A stretch of 64,000 bases of DNA from Augochlora pura (Eukaryota; Arthropoda; Insecta; Hymenoptera; Halictidae): the NCBI RefSeq assembly GCF_028453695.1, contig NC_135776.1:13152663-13216662 (forward strand), written 5' to 3'. Positions 12,590 through 25,325 of the stretch are shown here, piece by piece. The notes below the pieces were generated by a model that worked only from the letters and a program-made list of their open reading frames with translations, did no database searches and was not told the origin of the DNA. Within the stretch, counting starts at the first letter, position 1, and every line of letters begins with the position of its first letter. The position numbers and the translations under genes were made by a program.

Positions 12590-15500
12590 ACCATGTTGCA
12601 GTGTTGACGCAGGAGGTATTGATGTCGTGTGCATGTCACTGTTGATATTAGCTGGAACATATTTAGCTATTACATTGTATGTAGTTATACTATATTATAG
12701 TTACATTATATTGCAGTTGAATTGTGTTATATTTATTTTACATTCGAATTACATTATACTATAGTTGCATAGTTTCCAGCTGTGTTCGACTGTTAGTTTC
12801 GTTGAAATAAGGGTCATATCGTATTAAAAACTTTTGATATCAATTCGAGAATACACAAGCGAACAAAAATCCATTTTTATTGTTTTGTTTTCTGTCCACC
12901 CATTTTTACCATTAAATAAATTCCACGCGTGATACTTGATCAAAATGCCACGAGCAATGGTGAACGCACAATTTATTAAAAATTCATCAAAACTTTTGGG
13001 CTCGTTCAAGCCGTCAAAATCGGTGACTGTCGTTTCGACACGATTCTTCTCGAAATGATTTTCAACGTTTTCCGCTTCTGTCATCCACAGGGTATGTAAA
13101 GTTCTTCCTATAAGCTTAGGCTAATACTATCCAACAAGAAGCATTGGTACGGACCAAGTTGAAGATTACGCGATGATTATACCTATTGTTCCAGAGGAGA
13201 AAATACGGGAAAGTCTCGCGAGAATGTCGTGCCGAGCGATATCGTCGTCACTCGAAGTAGCTTGATGCTTAATACTCTTATCATCTGTATAGCATGCAAC
13301 TGTAGGGCGTCGAAATCGGTCGTTGGCTTACACGCGTGCACTTGAACATAGAGTAAAACCAAATTACAATCCTGACAGCCTTTCTTTCGACCAGGTAATG
13401 CAGCCAAGAAGAAGACATTAAACGATTTTTACGAGTCTTAACGTGACGTACAGTTACTCCCAGTCGTAGTCGTGCGCTACGAAAATTTAATGTAGATGAA
13501 GAAAAAAATATTTTTTCGGAAGTTCAATGCACTATTATATTATTATATCTATCTGTAAAACAGTTTTATTTTTCATTGTTTGAAAATGCAATACCGATTG
13601 ATACATCATCATGACAGTGCTTATTAAGGTGTAATATTAACAACGCGTGTAATGTTAACAACGTTCAAGTACGTATAGAATGACTCTCAATAAAGCCTTG
13701 CTGCATTGAATTTTAGCGGTACACGGTTCTGCATAATTAGCTTAACGAGGAAAGCATGAATGCTCTAGCGAGCAAATTTTCAGGTTAAAAATAGCATAAT
13801 ATTGACACGGCAGAACTTAAAATTACTAATAAATTTATTTGTTCGAGAAAATCTTATGTAAAATGTATATCATTCTCATTATATCATTATTAATATCCGA
13901 ATTTTTTCTTGAACAATTTTGTAAGTGTCAAATAAATTAGAATCCTTTATGTGCGATCTAGTATCAATGCTTAATTAATTCAATTATATATTATAGAAAT
14001 TGCGTTAAGCTAATTTACAAATGTTATTAAATTTTTTCTAAAGGACGTTATTTGCTCGTTGCACATCAAAAGGTTAAGCCATGGAGTAGATTTTCTATGC
14101 TTACACTGACCTTAATGTCAGTTTGGTAAAGCTTGTTAAGCTGGGGCTTGCACTGAAACTCTCTTCAGCGATATTTTAGTTTAGGTTAAAGTTAGATCGT
14201 GGCTTATGACGTGGTTAATCAAAACAGATAAAATGGTTAAAATTTAAATCGCGAACGTAACGCAAAGCATTTAAAAACTTCTTTGCGCGCGCAATAAGGC
14301 GTTATAGCGAGATCCTTCGTAATATCTAATTACTATTGCGCCTGAATATCTTAACGCACTTAGCGTATAGCGATAAAATAATTACGCGTTTCTCACCAAC
14401 TATAACATTCACATTGTATGCTAATTGGTGCGTGGCGGTAACCTTAACCGAGGTCTAAATTGTAGGTGGTGTGGGATTGAAATTAGCGTGGTGATAAAGT
14501 AGACGTTAACTGCAGATTCAATTAAAGGAACGTTAGAATTGGGGCATGGTTAAATCGCAATCAGATTTAAATTAACCGTTACATTTGGACACAGAAGATT
14601 CTTCGGCTTGATAACGGTCGATGTTAGTTGTAACTACGGTTTCATACGTATCCACGTGACTTCCAAATGATAGTGATATAATTTCCTACGAAATTTTAAC
14701 AGGCATAATTCATTTCTTGCGTGATTTACCTCTACGTGGGGTTTGAATCAACGGAATATTTTTTCTCTTTAAAATGATGTAGTTCTAAATCAATTTTACA
14801 TAATTTTTTACATGGAGATGTAAATGCGTGAATGTCGATAATAATTAGACTTCAAATTCTTCCTTCATTGTGTCCTTATAAAATAGTTAGAGCAACCTAT
14901 GCTACTTTATCTTTCGACGCTAGATTCGATATTATAGCAATAGTTCGCACTTTGTATTCTGTATGGGTATATAGACATGTGAGTTTCGCTAATAATTATG
15001 ATAAATGACTGGCCAAGCCACTACATGCACGACGTCATCACCTCAAAGGGGCTAAACCGATCCTAATATCATTAGGTTAAGCCCGAGCTTATGTCAAAAC
15101 TGTTCTCGTTGATGCTACGAGGTTGTTTGGCGATATCCAGCAAGAACCGGGGAATTTGCTTAAGTGCCACTAAGTAGACGCGTAAGGTATGAGGAATGAC
15201 CGTGTATTCATCGATGGCGCAGGTGAATGGGCGATACGGTGATAGCGTTGTGTACTGAGACGCGCTTATACACGTATCCAGGATGCTGTTTATCGACAGA
15301 GAAGTGAAGGTAGATCGTGACTCCTGGGACTAACAGAGATGCAAATGACTGCCCTATGTCACATCAAGGATATATTCATGGACAAAGGAAACTTATTCGG
15401 GCATTGCTAACTTGCGAGAGATTACAGGAATTGCAATACGTCGAGCTATTGCGATTTCTTTGCTTCTTTCCGGAGATTGCCCACAGAATGAAGAAACTGT

Positions 15501-16542
15501 AATGGTGTACGGGTAAAATTCAATTCTCGTCGATTCGTAAAGGCAGCATGTAAATTTAAATGTAAGGGATACTTTTTCCTTCCGAGAACTGACCCTAGTA
15601 CTGAGCGACAGAGTAAGCGATACAGATATTATAGCACATCGAGCACAACGATGGGCGTGGACTGCACCTATTTTTAGCTTTGTTAGAGAATTTTTTTCAG
15701 AGGAACTATGACAAGGCTGTATGTTTAAAATCTTATTAAACGTATAGAATTTATTACATACAGAATATCGCTTGGTAATAGAACGTTACCGAACGATGTC
15801 GCTAAATGTATGTTCGCTGCGCGCTGACAATAATTGATCTTATCACAGTTTCGAATAACTTAGTCTTTGGCAGTCATTCGGTTAGTTCGTGTCGGCGCTG
15901 AAAGTTACAACGATTGTGTTGGGAAACGTAGCGAAAAGTGTCGCAAAAAGCCGTTTCATAACTTTTAACGAGAATAACGAAGCTCGCCTGGCCATATAAA
16001 AAAAGCACGGATCACTTTGGTAGCGCACCTGTTCGGCTGGGAATGAGATCGTGTGCGCTTTCTCGCCGGTGAATGCTATCAGGGTGGCCTGAATAAACGA
16101 ATCTCCTATTCAGCTAGCTGATCGTGTTACGTGGCCCGCTGAATGGGTCGAAAGTAACGTCGCAGAAAGCAAAAGTTGATTTTCAGAGCAAAGAATTTGA
16201 AACTCATAAGCGGTCGGTTTGCCACTGCTGTCGATTTCCCTGAAATTAGTTCAATCGCGGGCGCGTCGATTTTGTTCACTTTTTCTCCGTGTACACGCGT
16301 GAAACCTATTCAAAGCTCTGTTTAATCTAACAGGATTCTGAAATTGATCGCTAAAGCAAGCGATTAGATCGTTCCAATTTAATACGGCGAAATGGAAATA
16401 TTCGTATTGATACTTTAAGAATTATTAATAATTTCTTCTTAAACAATGGTTAGAAAAATGATTTTTGATAATACAATGCCTCATAATTCTGTCTGCCATT
16501 GCCATTTAACTATTTTTGTGATAGTCTTTAGCACTTGTTTAA

Positions 16543-16791
16543 CAAGTTGACGCCGGTGGGTTATACGTGTCAGACACGTGGGCGGTGTACATTTGCTTAT
16601 TTGCTTGCATTTCACAAAATAGATACTACAAAATAGGTTTATGTTATTTTATCTGAACATTATGAACATATATTCAATAGTAAAAACATAGAAATTCAAT
16701 ATTATAAACTTAACATAATTATTTCATTTTTGTAAATTTCGGGCGCCGACTCGCAGAAAAAATCGTGAATATCGGCGCCGGCGTCAACGTG
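16543..16791. mobile_element. TTAA-flanked piggyBac-type MITE (249 bp)
   Basis: Both ends abut TTAA (16539-16542 and 16792-16795), the duplication expected for piggyBac-superfamily insertion. The left end reads CAAGTTGACGCCGG. The right end, on the other strand, reads CACGTTGACGCCGG. The inverted repeats therefore agree at 13 of the first 14 bases and decay just inside. A hairpin-capable inverted repeat (ACGTGTCAGACACGT, from about 16565) sits beside the left end, and GC-rich GGCGCCG motifs sit beside the right end. No open frame fits inside, so it is non-autonomous. A family of copies elsewhere in the genome would be expected. Confidence 0.75.
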
Positions 16792-16795
16792 TTAA

Positions 16796-19700
16796 TTCGT
16801 CAGCGATAAAAGTGTTAATACATGCAATAGTAATATGCAGTAAAAACTATTATATAGTAGCAGTAAAGCTTTGCTGAGAAAGGAACTTTTAACGCGCAGT
16901 TTCCTACGAAAGAAATTTATAGCGTCATCTCGCTATACTTCGAGATAGATTGTTAATCTTCCCGAAACATTCGTACTTTTCTACCAAGACGTTTCGGGTA
17001 CCACAATTTATACGAACAAGATATATATCAAGAACATAGATGAATCACATTGAATGGTGGTCTTGGCATTTCCATTTTTCACTCGGTTGCTTCGACAAAT
17101 TGTATTGTTCGGATCATTAGCAAACTTCATCCCCCTCGGGTAAATATTTTAAATGCTTACTGCGGAACATTATGAGATCGTTAACACCATTTCGCCGGGA
17201 AATTTATCGTGGAATTATTTAAGAAGAACGTTAAATACAATTAGAGTAGAGAAAAAGCTACTGCTTAATTGAAACAATATATATCATCGTACTCTGTATG
17301 AATTATTTAAATGTTTCAGTCTAATTACAGAATAACGCAAATAATTATTATTCGTTTGTAAAAATATTTTATAGGATATAATTATTAAATTTCTTGTTTC
17401 GTTGCAATTTCCTCGAAATCAAAATTTCAGCGATGCTGTTATTATTCATAATTTATTTCGTTCGTTTTGTTTTATAACTTCTCCTTTTTTGCTTTCATTG
17501 AATTCGTTCAAAACAATAAATTAACGGAAATAATAAAATTTTTACAATTCCAGTGAAATATATTATTAAGAAAATTGGTAGAAAACATCGTAAATTACTA
17601 AGCCCTGTTTTGACTACGTAGATCGTAAATAGTAATCTATATTAATTTAAACTATCATTGATTTCCTAAAACAATATGTCCCATTAGAAGAGCAGGAAAA
17701 TTGGTGGCTTTTTATGTTAACAAATTAATAACTTTACTTGCATACATCGTTAAAAAAAGTACTCGATAGCTGTAATTTGAGAAAAATTAAATTTATTCAC
17801 TTTGCGAATCGTGTATTGAATTTTACACAAACGACTGCTAGGAGAACCAAGGAAATAATATGATTTTCAATTGGTAATGAATATTGCAATGTAATATGTG
17901 TGCATTTTTTAAAATTCCTGTATTGAGGGCATATAGAAGGTAAAATTTCATTTCAACACAATTCGAGTTTACAGTGGAACTTTTTAATGAGGTTTTCAGA
18001 GATTGTAGCACTTGTTTGGACGAGCAGTGGTCTCCTTTGTGCTGTATCAACTAATTAGTTTAGAAAACAATTAACAATTAAAGCAAATACTATCTCCTGT
18101 ACTGTAGCAATACTTTTACAAAGCACTATGGTGCAGACAGCACTCGACAGTGGTAAAAGATATTCTCTGATTGAATGGATATTACGTTTACCCAATCTAC
18201 TGAGCACAATTTTTGATTGGTATGAATTTCGGCACAGTTATTTTGTCCCTCGTATTATTTCACAAATACAAACACTAAATTTCAATAGCGGGTGGTTGAA
18301 TATGTACAAATTAATTGTACATTCGATTAGCAATCAATTAACTATGTAATTAATTATCAGTGCATCGCATGCTTACCCAATTAATAATTAGGTAGTTATC
18401 GTATAATGATTATGTCATTTGTGTTTATGGTTAACGAATAATTAAATCACACTCGGAAACTCAGAACTTTGGTCGCTCAAACCATATAGTCCAATACAGA
18501 TATATATTTGTAATTGTCCCGTAATCTAATTGATACGTTTCAGACTCTCTTTGCAGTCCAGTTTATGGTTGCGTTTACTTAACAGCATACACGTGCGGAT
18601 ATGCGTATAACAGGCTTTGGAAAAAGGTCGAAGTTTCGCCCGTAGTGCGGGCATTATATTACAACGTATAAAGTCACTCTTACTATTTTGTCTTCCAGCT
18701 AATAGAAAGCGATGGCAGATTTTCTCGTGCAAAGAATCCCCTAACATTAAGTAGCACCTCGAGGTCACCGAAATTAGGACATCCAATTTCGAGGATTTCG
18801 CAATATACCTACCTACCCCCTTCGTCTACATTGTATAGTACTCTCGGCAGAAGTATCCTAGTAATCCATGTATTAAAAAGAAGATATGACAACTTTATGA
18901 GGAAAATAAGAACAACGAAGAAGGTAACTTTAGAAAATAATAAACGTTTTCAATTGAGAACAAAATGTGAATAGCATGAAAAATATGGAACGCCTTTATT
19001 ACTAAAACGTGGGGGGAAAGAGGAATTGTTGGAACATTGTGAATATGAAAGAATGCTTGAAATTTTTGTTGTTCTTATTTTTGTATTTAGACAAATCTTT
19101 ATTCTTATGTTTCTATTCTATTTTATTCAGTTATTCAACTATTCTTAATTTCTATTTATGAAATATTTACGTAAGAATTTAGTTCACATGAAAGTACATA
19201 AACTAGTTTAACAACAGCTTGTTAATTTAATCAATTATTTTTACACTACATGGTAGATAAAGAAGGAATCGTTTAAAGCTATCTTTGGACCTACTTATGA
19301 CGGTCATCGACTCCATTTTTCCAACGTTTGTCAAATTTAATTGACATTCGGGAAACTTTCCATGTTAGTATCACTCTAAACAACAGAATGGAGAAAATAC
19401 TCTAGGGATACGGACACGGATGCGGCAGTTAACGCGTTTAATAGTTTTTGCCAAGGCAATATTGCCATAGCCGCGCCACGCCATGCACTCATGAGCTATG
19501 ACAGTTCGGAAGAGCATTTGACGACACGGTGGTGGAAAACTTGCAGTTTCGTTCCGCGAGGCTTCATTGAACGTTACAACGTACTGTCAGTCCGTCGTTC
19601 TTTTACACGGTTTTTATCCTCTCCCTTAAAACGCAACAAGAAAGAGGCGAACGCAACTGCCGTACCGAATGTCAGCCGAAGAAAAATGAGGAGGTGAATA

Positions 19701-20740
19701 CGAACATGAAGAGAGAGGTTAGGTGCGTTTTATTGGCGTTTCGTTGACAGAAAAAGTTGACGCAACAGGGACATTCCGCGATAAAAGAATTGAAAGCCAT
19801 AGATCAAACGAAAGAGTACAGATTGTTTACGACGTTATTACCTGTCGCTGCGCGTGCTGTCAAAAATGTCTTTTATCGCATTATTTATGGCATATTTATG
19901 GCGTTGGATTCAACGTTGAATAATTGTGTGACTTTCGTCAAAGGGTTTTCAATGCGAATAAAGTTCTCCAATAATGTAGGATCTATTTTTTGTGACGTAA
20001 TTCATTCATAAACCCAGATCGGGTTGCGATGAATTTCAGAATGATGTTTGTTCGATTTACAGAAATAGCAAAAGATTATTCTTAGTCAATTTATGAACGA
20101 TAAATCGTTACGAGTTCCATCGGCAATTATAACATGAACATCCATTCGGTGTAATTTTCCTTTGCTGGTATGACGTCGTGACGATCGGTTGCTCCTCTGG
20201 ATTAGAACCATGAATTTTTATCGGCGATTGCAAAAATGTTTCGGCCATGAATTCATTTACCTGGCGTTGTACGGTGTTGCACGGCAGCTTTGTGACTGTG
20301 CCTGGTGAATTCGAATGAACTTGTGGCTAAAAACCAGTAAAAATTGGGTTGTTCGTTCGTGCAGCAAAATAACCGATAGAACAATAGCTTCTCCTCTATT
20401 TATTTTCTCGTTCAAATTATTCTGTTCAATCGAACAGGGCAACAACGAGTCGATATTTTTGTTTATTAAATTTCGAGATATCGAACGTTCGTGAAAAATG
20501 CTGGAAATTCGAAGAAAAATTGCTGGTTCGACCAATTACTGTACAGTCATTCTCCCTACTGAGTTTCATTGTATCATGTAAGATTATTTGTCATAACTGT
20601 TGTATAAATGTTATTTGATTATCTATATGGTGACAACTTATTTATCTTCTCACATGTCTCACCTTCAAAAATATCTTGAGCACTATTTCTAAATATAATT
20701 GGAACAACAAATGAGACAATATCCGAAATTCGGTTACTGG
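16796..20740. other. AT-rich non-coding stretch
   Basis: Apart from one weak exon-like segment (20261-20326, minus) I see nothing to annotate. The open frames at 17838-18050, 18128-18349 and 18526-18786 have no recognisable motifs or splice context. Confidence 0.55.
20261..20326 (-). other. Weak candidate exon (66 nt), minus strand
   Basis: On the minus strand a pyrimidine-rich stretch ending in TTTTTAG is followed by 66 bases, open in at least one frame, and then a strong donor, CCAG|GTAAAT. Length and boundaries suit a short internal exon. The encoded peptide is too short and undistinguished to assign to a family. It is on the same strand as, and downstream of, the signal-peptide exon at 36668-36773, so it could belong to that gene. 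That link is speculation. Confidence 0.15.
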
Positions 20741-20742
20741 TA

Positions 20743-21078
20743 TATGAGCCGTTCAGTGCACACATCGACTAACTCCATAAAACAAAAAGTCGAGAAACGC
20801 GATGAAATGATGTACATTGATTTTTTAAATTCCTGTTATAACATAGATTCACATATGAGCCGTTCAGTGCACACATCGACTAACTCCATAAAACAAAGAG
20901 TCGAGAAACGCGATGAAATGATGTACATTGATTTTTAAAATTCCTGTTATAACATAGATTCACATATGAGCCGTTCAGTGCACACATCGACTAACTCTAT
21001 AAAACAAAAAGTCGAGAAACGCGATGAAATGATGTACATTGATTTTTAAAATTCCTGTTATAACATAGATTCACATAT
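20743..21078. repeat. Three tandem ~110-bp units inside the MITE
   Basis: Units begin at 20743, 20854 and 20964, giving periods of 111 and 110 bp. They are nearly identical; differences include a one-base change in the poly-A stretch and a one-T length change in a T run. Such low divergence implies recent amplification. Each unit carries one full copy of the outer terminal inverted repeat. The second and third units are preceded by CACATATGAG rather than GGTATATGAG, which marks the duplication junctions. Confidence 0.95.
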
Positions 21079-21350
21079 ATAATGTAGAATGAATAAATAC
21101 AGATATAGCTTTCATTTAACGTATAATTTAATGTATAAAATTAATATTATTTAATGTATACAATTAACAAGAAAGAATAGCCAAAACCAAAAAGAAAAAA
21201 AAAATTTTGCCGTTTAATGGTGTTAATCTTTATTATTCAGGAAAGTTATTATAAATATAAAAAGTTATGACTATACCAAGTGCTTTGACACTTAAATTTA
21301 AGATTTTTCAAAAAGTGGAGTTAATCGATGTGTGCACTGGGCGGCTCATA
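20743..21350. mobile_element. TA-flanked MITE with 34-bp TIRs and a triplicated left arm
   Basis: The ends are inverted repeats of 34 bp (20743-20776 and 21317-21350) matching at 31 positions. They start TATGAGCCG and include the shared core CAGTGCACACATCGA. TA lies immediately outside both ends (20741-20742, 21351-21352), consistent with a Tc1/mariner-type target duplication. The TATA context makes the exact border ambiguous by 2 bp. The left arm plus adjoining internal sequence is repeated three times in tandem, while the right arm is single. There is no transposase frame. The 79-codon open frame over the first units exists only because the first repeat period (111 bp) is a multiple of three. 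Confidence 0.75.
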
Positions 21351-21352
21351 TA

Positions 21353-24300
21353 TGAAATAGTGAAATGTGCAGTGCGCTAATTATAAAGTAGTCAATACTG
21401 TGATAATTTAGGAAATGATTTAAGACGTTTTACAGTCTTGTAACATTAGTTTAAAGGATATAAATTAATATATATTTTCATTAATATACAAACCTTGGAT
21501 ATTTTTATGTCATCTTTATTTGCCATCTATAAGCTTCAACTGAGTCGCTAGGTAGGTTAGAGAGAAAAATGTTTACGGGGAAAAGAGTTTTCTGACAGAG
21601 AAATGATGAAGATTGATGTCTACTGCGTTGCAAATAGAAACCGCAACTACATTGCAAAAAGATTGATTATTTCACACCTGAAAATGCAGAACGTTGATTT
21701 ATTGTTACTAAAGCATACAATTACGCTATTATATAGTTTCGTATTGATGAATGAAGCTGTTTTCTCGAAATGAAAGGAGAACACTTGTAATTTTAAAGTC
21801 GCACAGGTATCTTAGAAAATCGATGAATTCCGTCTCAAAGAAACTGTAACGATGAAAATTAAATTATGCAAGACAATGCTTTCGTACAGTATTTAGTCTA
21901 CGCTCTACACACTACACTGAATTTTGAGAAAGTAATACTTCGTATTTAGAATTGCTTGCACGTTCCTCTGTCATGTAGACATCCCTATAGACAATTTTTG
22001 TATAGAATATTAAATTGATACATTGTTAGGGCCGTAAAGAATTTATTAAGCAATCGCTAAAATGCATTATTAAATACAACCATCGTAACATACTTACACA
22101 AGATCCAAAAAATCGTACTGCCACTAAATGTCGCACCAACATCTGACAAATTCCTGTACATTTTCAAGCCGAAGTGCCTCGACGGCAAAGAGAAATACCT
22201 GATCGCATTCCTCCCCGCGTTGATTTCTTCGATCAGCGAATCTGTGAGCTGCTATGCAATTCAAAGAAAGTTCGGTTGGTTTCATTCACTACTTTACTTG
22301 AAATTTATACATGAGTATTGTACATGAAATAAAGCGTTCTGCGCGGATTGGTGCAGAATCTCGACTCTAAACCGTTGCGACCGTCTCCGTCGTCAATGAT
22401 ATATGAGAACGTATACACAGATAAACCAATATGATACGATTTGTTTAGTCACTTACAATTAAAACGTTACGTTACCGTTCTACACGTCGCTCGAACGTCT
22501 CTCGTTTCCGTCGACGGAAACACGATTACTCTGTGTCAGCGTTTGGAAATGAAACGGCTTCGATAATGTTCGACAAATCTCGTCTTCCGGCAGTGAATAT
22601 TGTTGCTTCCCTCGAGTAGTCCACTTGTTCGCGTCAACAACGCGAAACACGTCTACGGTGCACAAACATACTTTTCTTTCACACGCGCCTTATTATGCAG
22701 TCACTTACACTTACAGTTACAATAGTTTTTACAGCGTGTCGTAACGATGTCTCCACTTCATCGTGATGGCGTTTCTCTAACAATTACGTTTACGCCGACG
22801 ATTAGACTACGGATGTTTCTGCACATTGACATCTCGTCGATTGGTGCACTAATAAAACCGGTACCGAAGGGCAATATGTTTCAGCAAATTCGAGTAGGGT
22901 AGCACCTTCTAACAATTTTGGCGTTGACGCGCGCTGTAAAAATCACTCCCCTGAGTAACCTGCGAAAGGTTTTAGCTACCTTTTTTAATTATTAACTACG
23001 TGAAAATGATGTGATATAGTAATGATAAATAGAGATAGAACGTATTGTATGTAGAATGATCGAGGTGAAGTTTTCTTTTGGCCAAGGACAAGATCGTCAG
23101 ATGGTGCTCCCCAGTTGCAAGTATTCACCAAAATTCTTCGTGAAAGCTCCGTGGTCCTACTGTTTATTCTAATGATTACTTAATGCATATGCTAGTTAAG
23201 AAGTTGAGATTTTTTTATTGCATCGTGTCACTACGTATCCGAGGCTGCGAAGCATGATAGAGATTTGATTTCTTTTTTGAAACGAACATCGAATGCTCTA
23301 TACAGAGTTGGACCTTTTAGCTGATTGTATTTTCATGTGAACGGGTGTACCATAAATACACAAAATCCGCAATCTACTGATCACTTTAGCGGTATGATAT
23401 CGTGACGTGACATGAACGTACTTGTAATGGTCGGTAAATAATATAATACAGCTTTCAGTGTAGAATGTTGTATCGGTTTGATAAAAATGATGTATATTTA
23501 ATCATAGTTAGCGTAAAATGTAACTAGAATATTACAGTCCCGAAATTGAACTTAAGGAGATACATGTATGTATTTACATTAGAATAGAAAACCCTATGTA
23601 AGTATAAAAGCGACTATTTCCTCTGTCCAAACATTATTTTGAAAATGATCTAAACCCCATAGGTCTTTTTATTTATTTAGTTGGTTTAGTGAGACCGACT
23701 TTGGTATTTGGAAAGCTGGTTGACGCCACTTTTAAAGTATACGATCGCATACTACTCGAAACAGATATTCAAGCACATTTAGTTTATAGTACACATGATA
23801 TTTGCGATTCCTTTTTCAATTAATTAGCGCGTAGTTCTGGGGTATAGTTACGTATAATTTGAGTATCAAACGAAATTTGCTGTTTAACATAGTAGAACAA
23901 TCGCTGCCTCTTATAGAACCAAGATCCTGTAATACTAATACAATGGTTAAAGAACTTTTCACAATTATTCACAGAATTTAGAAACATCTCTGTCGAGATA
24001 ATTTATTGAAAGGAATTCGTTTACGCTCATCTTAAGATTAATATTGGACTAAAAGAAAGTCTTGACTAAAGAATTTGTCACACAGTTTTTATAATATTCC
24101 ATACATTGTCAACAAATAAATTTTACACATTACAAAATTGTTTCGTGTAAAAACGTAAATATATACATAATTGTTGAATGTACATAAACGACGGAAGTGT
24201 TGAACCTAGTGTAAGGGAAAGAAACGAATGTATTTATTTCTATAGATGTATATGTATATATATATATTATAATTTTTAGTAACCTAGTAACTTATACATA

Positions 24301-24647
24301 TTTCACAGATCAAAATGTTTCATCTTCACACGTCGCTGCATCACATGGTAGAATCATATTCATTTCACATTCTCAATAAACGTTATTGCGCACAGTATTA
24401 ACATAAACTCGCGAAATAGTGATTGCTTTTAGCTACTACTTATAAATGATTTATTTACAATAATGTAATCGGTTTAACAATAATACGTGATTGTAAGTTA
24501 AACGCCGCTAGACACATGGCTTTTCCTTTCTGAGACATTGCGATTCCAAGTCTTTCAATATTTCGTGTCTCTATTTTTACGATGGAAAAAAATCTTTGAA
24601 ACATGCTCGGGGCACTAGACCGCTCACTCTTGCAAAGTAGGCAGTGT
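21353..24647. other. AT-rich non-coding stretch, no gene recognised
   Basis: No RNA gene, transposon end pair or plausible exon recognised. The slightly GC-richer patch at 22380-22800 has minus-strand donor-like TGTAAGTG motifs, but I see no matching acceptor with a convincing frame. Confidence 0.55.
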
Positions 24648-24741
24648 TTAACCCTTTTAGTGCCGGACGACGATATATCGTCGTTTGCTACACTTGCCAG
24701 AAGTGCCAACGACGATATATCGTCGTGCGTGTAATAACGTC

Positions 24742-24975
24742 TTATTCTTCGCATTGCGAGACAACTTTATCTGTTAATAAATTTATAAATGATCTAATTT
24801 GATTGTAAATAATCAAATTTCGTTGACAAAGAATTTGTAAACCGTTTTGGGTCTGACATTTTACACATTCTATACCGGAGTGTGCTGGGACCCTGTTTAC
24901 GCTGGAGCGATAAGGTGGTTTATCGCCCACACTATGCAATCGATCTCTTCTTTTATTTTTGTTATGTAATATTGT
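24742..24975 (-). pseudogene. Decayed C-terminal tail of a piggyBac transposase
   Basis: The open frame encodes a basic stretch, RRDRLHSVGDKPP, followed about 15 residues later by CVKC and then ILCQRNLIIYNQI. In piggyBac transposases the end of the protein has a basic segment, a H...PP motif, then a C-terminal cysteine-rich domain of the form CxxC...CxxC...LC..CF..YH. Here the spacing is partly kept but several Cys/His positions are substituted, so it would not be functional. There is no catalytic core: the frame meets a stop just upstream of 24975. The assignment depends on its position inside a TTAA/TIR element; on sequence alone it would be weak. Confidence 0.5.
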
Positions 24976-25269
24976 TTATTGTTGAATTTCAACAAATAAG
25001 TTAACATGCAAAAATCAATCAAATTATTATATACCACCGAATATGTTTAAGATGTGAAGGCATGCGATGGTTTATTGAATCTCTTCTGATCGTTATTGTT
25101 TTTGTTGAATTGATTCGTGTTAGTTACCTGAAATATCTTAAATGAAAAGGACGTATTTTATACCTTTGTTTAAATAATTAAAGTTCTGATTAAAGTTCAA
25201 TTTATAGTTCTAATAGTGTTTAATAATTAATTATTCCCATAACAAATTCATAATTCTAATATTTATCTT

Positions 25270-25325
25270 GTTACATAATAGCAAAATATATTTAGATGTT
25301 ACATAAATGCAAAATATATACTTCA
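25270..25325. repeat. 28-bp direct duplication within the piggyBac element
   Basis: Two adjacent diverged copies begin GTTACATAATAGC (25270) and GTTACATAAATGC (25298), each followed by AAAATATA. AT-rich and non-coding. Confidence 0.7.

Larger units (their letters stand above)
5344..16538. other. Long AT-rich non-coding stretch, no gene recognised
   Basis: No recognisable protein domain, RNA gene or intact transposon by eye. It contains an AATTAC-rich low-complexity patch (6420-6655), a terminal-repeat-like CACCCTGTATA motif (10704-10714) and a GA tract (12568-12589). A moderately GC-richer patch at 12060-12390 has several overlapping open frames on both strands. None resembles a known family, so I do not call a gene there. 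Confidence 0.55.

Noticed and set aside
20699..20938. 79-codon open frame with an internal repeated segment
   Set aside because: It is produced by the near 111-bp tandem repeat of a MITE arm, a period divisible by three; not a gene.
24455..24754. 99-codon minus-strand frame with a CLLCK motif
   Set aside because: It crosses the piggyBac left TIR and palindromes, so its start lies in transposon end DNA; the rest has no family resemblance.
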